Assembly (NCBI GenBank): GCA_946122785.1
Contig: CAMGYJ010000011.1
Coordinates: 1,674,001-1,738,000, forward strand
DNA length: 64,000 nt
DNA from: Linum tenue
Taxonomy: Eukaryota > Streptophyta > Magnoliopsida > Malpighiales > Linaceae
Direction: 5' to 3'
The position numbers and the translations under genes were made by a program. Below the pieces are notes generated by a model. It saw only the letters and a list, made by a program, of their open reading frames with translations, was not told the DNA's origin and searched no databases. This document shows, one piece after another, positions 21,896 to 33,100 of the stretch (positions are counted from its first letter, which is position 1; every line of letters starts with the position of its first letter).

Positions 21896-23200
21896 ATGGC
21901 TGACAGCGATGACAAGAACATTGAGATCTGGAAGATCAAGAAGCTCATCAAGTCTCTGGAAGCTGCCAGAGGCAATGGGACAAGCATGATTTCCCTTGTC
22001 ATACCTCCACGCGACCAAATTTCTCGTATTGCTAAGATGCTTGGTGATGAGTACGGAACTGCTTCAAATATCAAGAGCAGGGTCAACCGTCAATCTGTTC
22101 TGGGCGCCATCACGTCTGCTCAGCAAAGGCTGAAACTCTACAACAAGGTCCCACCTAACGGTCTCGTGCTCTACACCGGAACAATTGTCACTGATGATGG
22201 GAAGGAGAAGAAGGTGACTATGGACTTTGAGCCTTTCAGGCCCATCAATGCGTCTCTCTACCTCTGTGACAACAAGTTCCACACCGAAGCCCTGAACGAA
22301 CTTCTGGAGTCCGATGACAAGTTTGGCTTCATTGTCATGGATGGTAATGGTACCCTGTTTGGGACACTGAGTGGCAACACTCGAGAAATCCTCCATAAGT
22401 TCTCAGTCGACCTGCCCAAGAAGCACGGAAGAGGAGGGCAGTCTGCCCTTCGATTTGCTAGGCTCCGGATGGAGAAGCGCCACAATTATGTAAGGAAGAC
22501 TGCTGAGCTGGCGACACAGTTCTTCATTGATCCTTCAACAAGTCAGCCTAATGTTTCGGGTCTTATACTGGCTGGTTCTGCTGACTTCAAGACTGAGTTG
22601 AGTCAGTCTGACATGTTTGACGCTCGACTTCAGGTCAAGATTCTGAATGTGGTGGATGTCTCCTACGGAGGGGAGAATGGATTCAATCAGGCAATCGAGC
22701 TGTCATCAGAGATTCTCTCCAATGTGAAGTTTATTCAGGAGAAGAGGCTGATTGGGAAGTACTTTGAGGAGATCAGTCAAGATACTGGGAAATATGTGTT
22801 TGGTGTCGACGACACGTTGGCAGCTTTGGATATGGGTGCTGTTGAGATTCTCATTGTTTGGGAGAACCTGGATGTTAACAGGTACGAGCTCAAGAACATT
22901 GCAACTGGCGAGATTGTAATCAAACATTTTACCAAGGAGCAAGAGACGAACGAAAGCAGCTTTAGGGAAGCTGTTAACCCCGCTGAGCTCGAGGTTCAGG
23001 AGAAGATGCCTCTGCTGGAATGGTTTGCTAATGAGTACAAGCGATTCGGCTGCACACTCGAGTTTGTTACCAACAAGTCCCAGGAAGGGTCCCAGTTCTG
23101 CAGAGGGTTTGGTGGCATTGGAGGCATTTTGCGCTACCAGGTTGACATGAGGTCGTTTGACGAGGTTTCTGATGATGGGGACGTGTACGATTCCGAATAG
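21896..23200 (+). CDS. ERF1: Eukaryotic peptide chain release factor 1 (eRF1)
   Basis: A single-exon CDS of 434 residues. eRF1 recognises all three stop codons in the ribosomal A site and, with eRF3, triggers peptide release. The N domain has the decoding motif NIKS ([11 protein letters not shown], about 58-68) and the YxCxxxF motif YLCDNKF (about 122-128). The middle domain has [10 protein letters not shown] with the catalytic GGQ (about 180). The C domain continues to the acidic tail [14 protein letters not shown] chose the ATG at 21896 ([12 protein letters not shown]), the family start. The open frame extends upstream to 21734, but that part is intron. The stop is TAG followed by CAATCA, a leaky context described separately. 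Codon use is ordinary and nothing is missing. Confidence 0.98.
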   Translation: MADSDDKNIEIWKIKKLIKSLEAARGNGTSMISLVIPPRDQISRIAKMLGDEYGTASNIKSRVNRQSVLGAITSAQQRLKLYNKVPPNGLVLYTGTIVTDDGKEKKVTMDFEPFRPINASLYLCDNKFHTEALNELLESDDKFGFIVMDGNGTLFGTLSGNTREILHKFSVDLPKKHGRGGQSALRFARLRMEKRHNYVRKTAELATQFFIDPSTSQPNVSGLILAGSADFKTELSQSDMFDARLQVKILNVVDVSYGGENGFNQAIELSSEILSNVKFIQEKRLIGKYFEEISQDTGKYVFGVDDTLAALDMGAVEILIVWENLDVNRYELKNIATGEIVIKHFTKEQETNESSFREAVNPAELEVQEKMPLLEWFANEYKRFGCTLEFVTNKSQEGSQFCRGFGGIGGILRYQVDMRSFDEVSDDGDVYDSE

Positions 23201-23335
23201 CAATCAGCCAAATCTACTGTCCTGCTGGTGCAGGAGAGCAGGGACGAACAAGTGCCTGCACCAGCAGAAGGCGAGCCGGTGGCGGGGGGCCACCTTCGGC
23301 TCGGGATGCGGAGCTCCCTGCTGCTAAGTGCTTAG
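23198..23335 (+). promoter_or_regulatory. Leaky stop context with hairpins and in-frame extension
   Basis: The eRF1 stop is UAG-CAA-UCA, matching the TMV-type readthrough consensus UAG-CARYYA. In frame it opens a 44-codon extension (QSAKSTVLLV to LLLSA) ending at TAG 23333-23335. Within the extension lie a perfect 13-bp inverted repeat (23222-23234 with 23255-23267) and a second GC-rich stem (23272-23283 with 23289-23303, small bulge). I infer a regulated readthrough element; this has not been tested. Confidence 0.65.
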
Positions 23336-23362
23336 AAGAAGAAATTCGCTACTTCATTTCAG

Positions 23363-23558
23363 GTGCGGCCAATTTCTCCTCCATTGCTGTTCATCATTTC
23401 TCTATCCCGAGCCCTTTCCTCCAAAAAGAAAGGCAAATAGATTTGTAGTTCTAAATCATACTGACTTCAGAGGTTGATTTGATTGTTGATGTTCGTCGCT
23501 GCAAGTTTTACTCGCATTCGATCTTTGCTTCTAACCGGTCTCGATTTCCCTGTTCCAG
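23363..23558 (+). other. Predicted 3' UTR intron of eRF1
   Basis: The donor is TTCAG|GTGCGG and the acceptor TTCCAG|GAAGG, 196 nt. The junction is 162 nt after the normal stop and 27 nt after the readthrough stop. This geometry would expose normally terminated mRNA, but not readthrough mRNA, to nonsense-mediated decay. Confidence 0.6.
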
Positions 23559-23758
23559 GAAGGGAGGTTTATAATACACAAAGCTTCAAGGACGAAAACA
23601 TTTTTGAATCTCGTTATGCATCTGCGGCGGAAGAAGGGTTGTGTTTGGGTGGAGGAAGTCTGATTGAACTTTGTATTGAGGCACTAGACGCATTTTTATG
23701 GATGAAGGGAACGTATTCATCATATAGCTGGGATGTCTACGTTTAAAGAACTAAGAAC

Positions 23759-24602
23759 TGGACTTGCTGTCCTTTTTTATATATTTTTGGCTATGGTTTG
23801 GTTGTGCTTTTTGCATTTTAAATGTTTCTGCAACTGGAATAAGAGTTTCCCTCTGCAGACTGGGCTATGATATGATGTGGTTCTGTGTCTTGATTGTTGT
23901 GTAAATGTTGTTTGAGGATGGTTTTATTCAAGGTTGTTGACCCGCGGGTAACGGTCCGCATGCACATGTCGGGTCGATTGCGATTGCTACAAGGTATCGA
24001 CAAAGTATTGGGTTGGAGACAAAATTATGTCATTTTTTTCATTGGTTTGTGAAATGCGTCTAATTTCCGATTTTTCTTTTTGCCTAACTCCATTTTTGGA
24101 ATCGTAAGTTGGACATTTGAATTTATATAACATTATATAACTAAGTTGGTTATTTGAATATATATGTTATATAAGTGCGTGAATTTTCATTATATGTTGG
24201 ATTTAAATGCGACATGTTATTTTGGTGGAATATTATATATTAGAACTCATATGTCAGATGAGATTTGATATAATTTATCAGGATAAGAACAATATAATGA
24301 CTCTTTTTCATATTTCTGGGCAAAACGGGGCTAAAACGGTTGATCTATTAATCCTTGACTCACTAGTTCGATCTGGTTCGGGTTAGTCCTATGAGAATTT
24401 GTGGATAATGGGTCGGGTTGGGTGGCGGCTAGTGCATATCCGTTACCGTATCCAATTTAGTTCGAGTTTTACCTATACCTACACGAGAAACGGGTAAAAA
24501 ATTAAAACTATGTCGATACCCGTTCGAGTTTCGTGTATTCACGATTATTTATGGATAATAATTTCTCCTTATAATTTCAACCAATATATTAACATTCACA
24601 CG
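23759..24602. other. Intergenic: eRF1 3' end and AT-rich DNA
   Basis: The eRF1 3' UTR probably ends before about 23900. The rest is AT-rich with words such as CGGGTCG and GGGTCGGGTTGGG around 23940-24520, a decayed repeat without clear ends. No gene is seen. Confidence 0.5.
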
Positions 24603-25403
24603 TAGGGGTGTTCAAACAGTTTGGTTACCATGGTAACCGTTTTAACCAGTACTAGTTGGATAATTTGGTTTGGTTAAAGTTTTTAGCTTGTTTGGTTTAG
24701 GTGGTTTGGTTTGGTTTCAGACACTCCTAACCAGTCAAACCAAATTAACCAGTTAAGTAATTAGTCATATATCTAACATATATTATATACACATACTTAA
24801 TACTTTGCATAACCACTCAAGAGTAACGTTCATCCCTTTTAGACTCATAAAATATAAAGCTCAATATTGCTCATATAGTGTATATTTGTATATGTAAAAT
24901 GTAGACCACAATATATGGACGCCTAATTTAGATAAATTTCATACATTATGATGGATGAAAACTTGAAAGGAAGGTCACTTCCAGCCTATGATAATTGCTA
25001 AGAGACTAAGTCAATTTACACAAACACAACAATTCATTAACCCATACCATTGTCATAAATTTTTGTTAGGTGAATACTTCTATACTAATCGTAAGATAAT
25101 TGTCTTAGTTGCATGTATTTTTTGTTAAGGGTCAACTATAACTACGTGTTGATTGTTATGTTTTATTCATTATATAAATTGTGAATTGTTGCATTAACCG
25201 GAAAATTTTCATCGTCAATGATAATGTGATTTTATATTGGTTAATCTGGTTGACCAATTAACCAAACCGATTAAACTTTAGTTTGGTTAATTTGGTTGTT
25301 GTATTAGTTTGGACGGTTTGGTTATAATATTGTATTCCATGGTTAATGGAATTTAGTCTTATTTGGTTTGGTTATAACCATGATAACCATTTGAACACCC
25401 CTA
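24603..25403. mobile_element. Non-autonomous hAT-type element
   Basis: It starts TAGGGGTGTTCAAAC and ends with GTTTGAACACCCCTA-like sequence (ATTTGAACACCCCTA). Longer inverted similarity includes GGTTACCATGGTAACC versus TTATAACCATGATAACC. The flanking 8-mers TTCACACG (left) and ATCACACG (right) match at 7 of 8, consistent with an aged hAT duplication. It lies about 450 bp upstream of the capping protein ATG. It has no transposase. Confidence 0.7.
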
Positions 25404-25856
25404 ATCACACGTATGCTCACATTATCGTAAGAAGAAAAATACGAGAATAATTCACTAAAAAACGTTATAACTACGGAGCAAATCATCAACCGACTAGAAA
25501 ACGGGTTCGGTCAGCCCATAAAAATAAAATCTTTTGTCGTTTTGCGCTCGGTCGCTGGGAGAAGTGTGGAGGGAAAGTCGGATAATAAAAAAAAATCAGA
25601 GAGACGCTCTCTTCTTTCTTCCAATTCCATCATCTCCTTCTCTCTCGTACTCCCATTTCTTCCCTCTCATTTTTTTTGCCGAAAAGAAAGCGGAAGAAAG
25701 ATCTGAAGAATTCAAAATCAAGAGCGTCGGAGTAAGAGAGAGAAAGAATCGTCGGTTTGCCGGCCAGTGGTTTCTCGCAATTATCTGGACGCATTTCTCG
25801 TTCGCCGGCAGTTTCTCTCATTCGTCTATTGAACGGACGGCAGTGAAAGAAGAAGA
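25404..25856. other. Capping protein gene promoter/leader region
   Basis: No ORF of note on the coding side. Pyrimidine-rich sequence (TCTTCTTTC and similar) from about 25600 is probably the 5' UTR. Confidence 0.45.
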
Positions 25857-28705
25857 ATGGAGGCGGCGCTAGGATTGATGAGAAGGATACCTCCGAAGCA
25901 CTCCGTCACCGCGCTCTCTGCTCTCGTCAGCCTCTTGCCTGACCACTCCTCCGATCTCCTCTCCCAAGTCGATCAGCCTCTTCAGGTCCATCTCTCTCTC
26001 TCTCTCTGCTATGGCAGTTTCCATGATTTTCGATTCTGTTGTCGATCGCTAGGGTTTTTTTTGTGCACGATTGATGTTTGAGTTTGCTGTTTCTCCTCCT
26101 GGACTCCACCGTATGTTTTCCTGAGAAAACGACGGTGAGGAAATGGAGCGGAAATCCGGAACGAGTCATTGTGTGCTGTTCATATACAATTGATGAAGGA
26201 AGAAGAGTTAAATCAGTGTTCGTTAGGGGAGATCTTGCGTCGTTTGCTGTGAATTCTACCAGTATGTAGATGTTTTGTGCCCGACTGCAGCTATAGGTTG
26301 TTTCTTTTCCAGTTCTTGCTTGAGATAGAGCTTGTGAACACTGCGGTGTTCCTCCAGCTTTGCCGCTCTTTGTTTCATCTTGCATTCAGTGATCGTTCGC
26401 TCGCGGCTGTTCCGAGTGGATGATTGGTTAAAGCATATTGAGTTCTTGTGTATGGAATAATTGCCTAGCTTGTTATTACTTCCAGCTCGTCTTTCTGTTT
26501 TATGTGATGTGGAAAAAGCGTTTTAATTTGCAAAGGCGGCTAACTGAAGAAGGGGAAATTACAGGTTCTATGCGATACCGAGAGCGGGAAGGAGTTCATA
26601 TTGTGCGAGTACAACAGAGATGCTGATTCCTACAGGTACCCTTGCTAGTTCTTTTATGGTTGTGGGTATCATGTAGCTCTTCATTTATTAGAACTGTAGG
26701 TGTTGGATGTGTGAAGTGAGCTGTTGTTAGTGTACGGACTGTAATGTTGGCAGCTTCTTGGGGACTTGTTATTGTTTTTGGTTTGTGCGATCGTGATTCA
26801 ATGCTGTGGATCGTAGGAGGACCACAACTTGTGTTAGTTGCATACATTTGTGATTGGCCTTTATGGATGGTAGTTAGGCTTATTTAATAGTCCACCAGGA
26901 TAGTTCTCTCTCAGTAAAGCTATGTCAATCCTGACTGGTTACCGAAATGATGTTATTCCGGCACATCAAAGATCTTAGTTGTGCTTGACCTTTAGAGAAT
27001 CTGATAATGAAAGGCTTAATATGTTACTATGGTTCCTGCAGGACTTAAACTTTCTGTTTATGAACATTATTTGTATCTATAGGGAAGAAACATTTTTGAT
27101 ATGTTTGTATTTATCTGCCTTCAGTGATGTTCGGTCATTGAAGCTAAATGGTTACCCTTAGAATCTGTTGTTCTTTCTCTATATCGTCTTTCACCCCTTT
27201 CTGCTCTCGTACATGTACTTGGAAATTTTTAGGTGAATGATTTTTGGGATCATATGTTGTCTTGTAGGTCACCATGGTCAAACAAATACCATCCCCCATT
27301 GGGAGATGCACTCCTTCCTTCTGACGAGCTGAGGAAACTGGAGGTTGAAGCAAATGAAGTCTTCGCCATTTATCGTGACCAGTGAGGTCCTTTACTCACC
27401 TCGTCTTTGATTCAACTGTTTTTTTTTCATGATCTCGTCCATACCCTTTCAAGTTTCAACTTATTTTCAGTGTCAAATGGATGTAGACTCCTCCCTTTTC
27501 TTCCTTCAGTTATGTCAACTTATTTTTCCATATTGAAGAATCTAGTTATTAAATCGCCATGCCATTCTGTTTTCTATTACTTTTGTGAAATTGTTTAGCA
27601 GTTTGATCAACCGTGTAAGTTTTGGTAGGTATTACGAAGGCGGAATCTCATCTGTTTACTTGTGGGAGGATAACAACGAAGGTTTTGTGGCTTGCTTTCT
27701 GATAAAAAAAGGTTTGGTGCAACCACCCCTTTATAAATGAAGTAGTATTAAGTATTAACCCAGTTCTCCTCATCTAACTTGTTTTATCTATTCTATTGTG
27801 AATATTAAGATGGTGCTAGGACAGCACATGGAAGAAGGGGATACCTGCAGGAAGGGCTGTGGGAAGCCATTCATGTCATTGAGGTAGAGGGTTCTGTGGC
27901 GGTGTGATTTATATACTTACGACATTGTCCTTATTTATCCGTCCTGTTACAACTATGGTTTGGTTATTTAGGTTGGACCAGAAGATGAAACTACCCGCTA
28001 TTGTTTAACCAGCACCGTGATGCTGTCCCTGACAACTGACAAGGAGTCTTCCGGCACGTTTAATTTATCCGGATCAATTAGGCGGCAGGTAGGAGTTTTG
28101 TCTTGGTCCCTCCTGTTCCGCAAGTCTTGGATTGAGAGTACATTTGTTTAATTGTTTCACAAACTTTATCTTTGCTTTCATGACTAGATGAGGATGGATC
28201 TCCCGTTGGCTGATGGCCACCTTTGTAACATGGGGAAGATGATTGAGGAGATGGAGGGCAAGCTCAGAAACTCTCTGGATCAGGTATGTTCGGCGCAGGC
28301 ATTTACTTATTTCTTGTTTTTCTGGCCATAGCTCATTACCCATATATGAAAATATCGTCTCATTTTCTGTTTCTAGAATAAATGTTGACTAACCTTTTCA
28401 GTTTCGCGATTCTGGAGAGATAACTTTATTGAATCTTGTTATGGAATCAGTTGTCAGTCTTGGGTTTTGATGATTCCAGTTTACAATTTTTATATGTTTT
28501 TGGATCTTCGTAAATTTTCCTTAGTGACAAACTACCATGCACATTACCGTCTTAAAACTATTATAAGGGAACAGCTGTTTATTAATTGACTAATATCCGT
28601 GATCAAATGCTGTTGCCACTGCAGGTATATTTTGGGAAGACGAAAGAAATGGTTTGCACCCTGCGACCTCCATCAGAAGTTGTGATGAGACTGCCAAACA
28701 GCTGA
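25857..28705 (+). CDS. CPB: F-actin-capping protein subunit beta
   Basis: Eight exons in phase: 25857-25985, 26565-26635, 27268-27381, 27629-27711, 27810-27883, 27972-28088, 28188-28283 and 28625-28705, giving 254 residues as in other plant CPBs. With the alpha subunit it caps filament barbed ends and so controls actin dynamics. Family words: [20 protein letters not shown] at the start, [95 protein letters not shown] and [15 protein letters not shown]. All junctions are GT-AG. No defects are seen. Confidence 0.96.
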
Positions 28706-29515
28706 ATCGACGAGAGTGCCACACTGAAAAAGGCATTGCCTATTCACTATTGCAACAGTTTAGTACATAACCTGTTAGTCTGTGGGAACGTTAGACTGCA
28801 GGTATCGCATTCGAACCTCAAATTGCCTATGAGTGGAGTGTTCTCTTTTGGCTTCCATAACTGTTTGCGCGACGCCAATTGTTCCATACAAAGGTGGTTT
28901 GCTTCAGAGTGAGTGAAAGTGTCATTTCTGTATTTTGACTTGATGAAACTTTCTGGCTTTGTGTTCTCTGTATAGTCTGCCCTGCTGGCTACAGCTAACT
29001 CGCATTGAAGTGTTTTTTATCACTGTCTAAATCATAGTCTTGAGAGTGTGATATTAGGAGTTTGCTCTAATGGTCGCTTAAATGTGACGAGCTCTTTGCA
29101 ATTAGATTTCTTATTATAGAACTGAGTAGGATAATGATAAGCAAGAGTTTATGACGACATTGTATTGCGTTGCTTTGCATGATCTCAGCCATCGAAGTGT
29201 GCAATTTTGATGGCTGAGATCAAGTTTCACAGTGATTCAAGTTCAACGACACCACCAACATGAACACACCGTCCATTTTGGTTCCTTGTATTGTTGATTT
29301 TGTTTCAGTGATTCAACGACAACATACAACATGAATACCTTGTATTGTTTCTAGCACCCTGATATTCGTGGCTCTACATTCTTTCCTGCTACACATTTCT
29401 CTATCTGCACCAATGTTGTATTACAAGTTGTACACACGAATCCATCCCAATTCGATGCTGGAATCAACGAAACCAAATCCACAAATTTAGTCCATTTGCC
29501 ACCTCTAGTTATACG
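28706..29515. other. 3' region of the capping protein gene
   Basis: This contains the CPB 3' UTR, a perfect hairpin at 29181-29221 and a loose direct repeat with GTGATTCAA and CCTTGTATTGTT near 29232-29350. No gene is seen. Confidence 0.45.
29181..29221. repeat. Perfect 13-bp inverted repeat (hairpin)
   Basis: GATCTCAGCCATC (29181-29193) and its exact complement GATGGCTGAGATC (29209-29221) enclose a 15-nt loop. Confidence 0.7.
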
Positions 29516-30114
29516 TAGGGGTGGTAACGGTAATCCGGTAAACGGTTTACCGTTTTACCGAACCGGTAACCGGCGGTAAACGGTAAATCATTTACCGGCG
29601 GTATCGGCAGCCGAGCGGGAAGTTGGGAGAGTCGGTTTACCGGACACGGTATCGGTAAATACCGACAGTAAATCAGTAATACCGATACTGAAATCCCCCC
29701 GCCCTACTCCCTAGCGCCAGCGACCACGCCCGACCCGACCCTTCTCTTTTCGTTTTTTCCAGACCCGCCGCGCAACCACCTGACCCCTCCAGCTCTCCTC
29801 TTCTCGACGTTCTCGTCTTCCTTCGAGGCTTCGATTGGCGACGACGGCGACGACCGTGGAGTGACGACGACGGGCTACTCCGACTCGCACGCTTCCCTCG
29901 CCGGGTCTCTCCCTTCCCTCGCCGAAAATATTACAACATCACCCCACTTCCAGAAATTTGGTTCGGTAAATATTTGGTAAACCAATTTGGCCAACTTCGG
30001 TATACCAAAAACCGCCCGGTATCCGTAATCGGTAACCAATTTGGCCAACTTCGGTATACCAAAACCGGTAAATCGGTAAACAATTTACCGTTTACCGACC
30101 GAATCCCACCCCTA
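29516..30114. mobile_element. Non-autonomous hAT-type element, 599 bp
   Basis: It starts TAGGGGTGGTAACGG and ends with CCCACCCCTA. The flanks are a perfect 8-bp duplication GTTATACG (29508-29515 and 30115-30122), the hAT hallmark. Subterminal GGTAAACGG/CCGTTTACC words recur many times, as expected of transposase-binding repeats. The central part (about 29690-29930) is GC-rich without a recognisable gene. It ends 80 bp beyond the TNL stop. Confidence 0.88.
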
Positions 30115-30195
30115 GTTATACGCGCATATAAGAGAGGGTCACGCCACGACTTGGTTGCGCCTTCAAAAAACGGCGCAATCGTGAAAGGAAGGCAT

Positions 30196-33100
30196 TTACC
30201 AAAACCTCGGTCTTTTATACCCAAATACTCGAACTGCCTCACCGTCATCATCATCGTCATATATCAGAGGAGAGCTCCGCTTCTTCATGATGGTAAAACG
30301 CCTTGTCATCATCGGAATTAACGACGACATCGCCAAGTCAACATCAGGCATACCCACATCCCCATGTAGGTCGTGGGTGTAGACGTTCTTGTTGACACAA
30401 CTCTGGATTTCCAAGTGCGGGCACTTGCCATGAACGCGCACCTCGAAATCCTCTTCCATTCCATCTCCGATATACAACCGGACAGCGTCCCTAGGAATGT
30501 AGGTCAACCAAATACTGTCAGTTACTCGTCCAGAATGTGGTAGCTCTGGTAGAGCCACAGCTCCCAAATTGGTAACAAAGGAGCAGACATCGCAATTCCG
30601 GGTGGTGCTGGTGGTCGGTTCGTGGGTGTTATCACTCCCACGGAAACAAATAACCGCCACAGTCCCAATCCAATATGTAGCATCATCATCATCATTATCA
30701 CCAACAGGGCGCTGCATCATCATCCCCATCACAATCGAAGATAAGCACCGCTGGACTCGATGGTACGACCACGCATTTTTGTCAGTTCCAGCCGGAATCA
30801 GAACTGAAAACTTTTGTTGCGGATGAGGAATGCCCTGAATGTAGGTGAGCATGGTTGGTCAGGATCGAGATTTTACATAGAATCGAGACAGTGCAACGTG
30901 GGAGAAATAGTGAAAGAGAATGCATACCTGGAGGTATCTTTTGAGTATCCTCCAAGCTGACTTCTGAGGTTGATCCAACATGAGGCAACCATAGCACTGT
31001 ATATTCAGTCCATTTCGAAAGTTTAATGTATCAGGAAGACTCTCCAAGGACTTGCAACCATTCGCATACACCCTCTCAATCTGTTGCGGAAGCTCGGGCA
31101 AAGATCGAAGCTTCACACAACCTTGCACTGACAGTTCCTGCAGGCGAACACAACATCGTAGCGAAGGTGGCAACTCTTTCAAGCTACCACAACCATCCAG
31201 AGATAGCACTTCCAGTGAAGTTAAGCAGACCACCGTGTCGGGAAGTCTTTCGAGATTCTGACAATTGTCAAGAATCAACCTCTTCAGCCCGGCCAAATGT
31301 TGGATCGTCGAATCAAGATGTTGGATCCCAATACCTTCGAGTTGGAGCTCAGCCAAATAGTCCATATCGCCATGAATGCTTGGGAACGTCTTCAGCTTGA
31401 TGCATCCCTTCAGGCTCAGAATTTTCAGAGAGGTTGTTTCAATGCTCGTAGGGAAGAGCTTCAGGCTCTTGCAACCATTCAGATTTGCCATCTCAAGTCT
31501 TTTGAGATGTCCAAATGACGAGGGAACCTCGAGCAATGATCCACACCCTTGAAGATTCAAAACCTCGAGGTTAGGCATTTCGGCAAAATCTGGGATCTCA
31601 ACCAAATTATTGCAATTGTCAAGCCACAACTCTCTTAGATGCAACATGGTCTTCACAGCAATCAACCCGAAAAAACAAATAATATTGGTTAGTTCATGTA
31701 AAGCAACAGAAAACATAAGACTACAATGATTAATCATAGTATAGGCAAGTACATAAACTCTATCTCACCTTGCTTCCATGCCAGAGTTGCTTCAGGTGAT
31801 CGCTGTCTAACAAATTCAGCACAAAAAGGTTGCATGGGTTGAAACTAGGCGGCAGCGATTCAGAAGGGTATGACTTCCAAACCAGAACTCGTAGCTCATT
31901 AGATAGGCAGCTTGGTCCTTGCTTGATTTGTGCACCTGACAAAGCCAGCAATCTTAGACTGGACATCTTCGTAAAGGCTTCCCCACCACAGTCTATTACA
32001 CTCTGGGCATTTTGACTTGGAAGCAAAGATATAACTTTCACATTTTCAGTTCCCTGCAAGAAAGCTCGGACCAGTGCAGAACAATGTTAGTCAAGGCCAA
32101 ATTTTTTGGCATGATGGAAACAAAGCACAACCACTCACCGTTTCTGTTGTAAGCACATGACGAACATCTTCATACCCCTGCAATCTACTGCGCATCCCCA
32201 GGTGATTTGGACTTTTTGAGTAGACAATTGATTTCCCCATCTCTTTTAACAAATCGTGAGTGGAGAATCTTTTCAGTCTAGTTTCTATCAGTGCCTTATC
32301 AGTCAGGTTCCTTATCCCGATCTCAGCACCTAGGTAGAGGCTCTCAAGTATAGGGATCACAGTTTCTCTTCGACGCCAACCATGAAAGAAGAACACAACA
32401 TCTAGGAATATCTCTTGTTCTTCTTCATCTAGTGCATCATAACTCACTTGAAGTACCTCTAGAATTCCTCCCGGTGGGATTTTCTTCAGTTTTTTAATTG
32501 TACTTCTCCATTCACTAGAACTTCTCCCACTTAGCAAAGAACCCAACACCTCCAGTGCCAAGGGAAGCCCGCCGGCATAACTGATAATATGCTCACACAA
32601 CTCCTTGAAACCTTCAGTCGGTTCATCTTGCTCAAAAGCCTCCCGGCTTATCAACACACGAGCTTCATTTGCATCCAGCAATCGAGTCTGGTATACAGAA
32701 TCCACCTTCTGAGCATTCAGCAGGTGTTGGTCTCTGGAGGTTATAACGATACGACTTCCTAAACCGAAAAAAGAACGCTCCACAGCCAAGTGCTGCAGCT
32801 GTTTCTGGTGGGTGACATCGTCCACAATAAGAAGCAGCTTCTTCCCTCTAAATGCCCTCCTTAGCCTTTCCTTTCCTCCAACCTTCGGCCAAGCTACTTC
32901 TTCCCTACTTAACATCATAGCATTCCCAGCAATTTCGCCGAACAGCTGCTTCTGCAGTTGAAGAATCCCCGAGTGAGTGTTAGATGCTTCTCCCACACAT
33001 GGAAGATAAGTGCTGGACTGGAATTGAGACCGAACTGTGTCATAAATGGCCATGGCGAGGGTGGTTTTGCCACTGCCTCCCATCCCACTGATTCCAATGA

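Noticed and set aside
22706..23203. 165-codon ORF on the strand opposite eRF1
   Set aside because: It is the reverse-strand shadow of a strongly conserved eRF1 coding region; no family resemblance.
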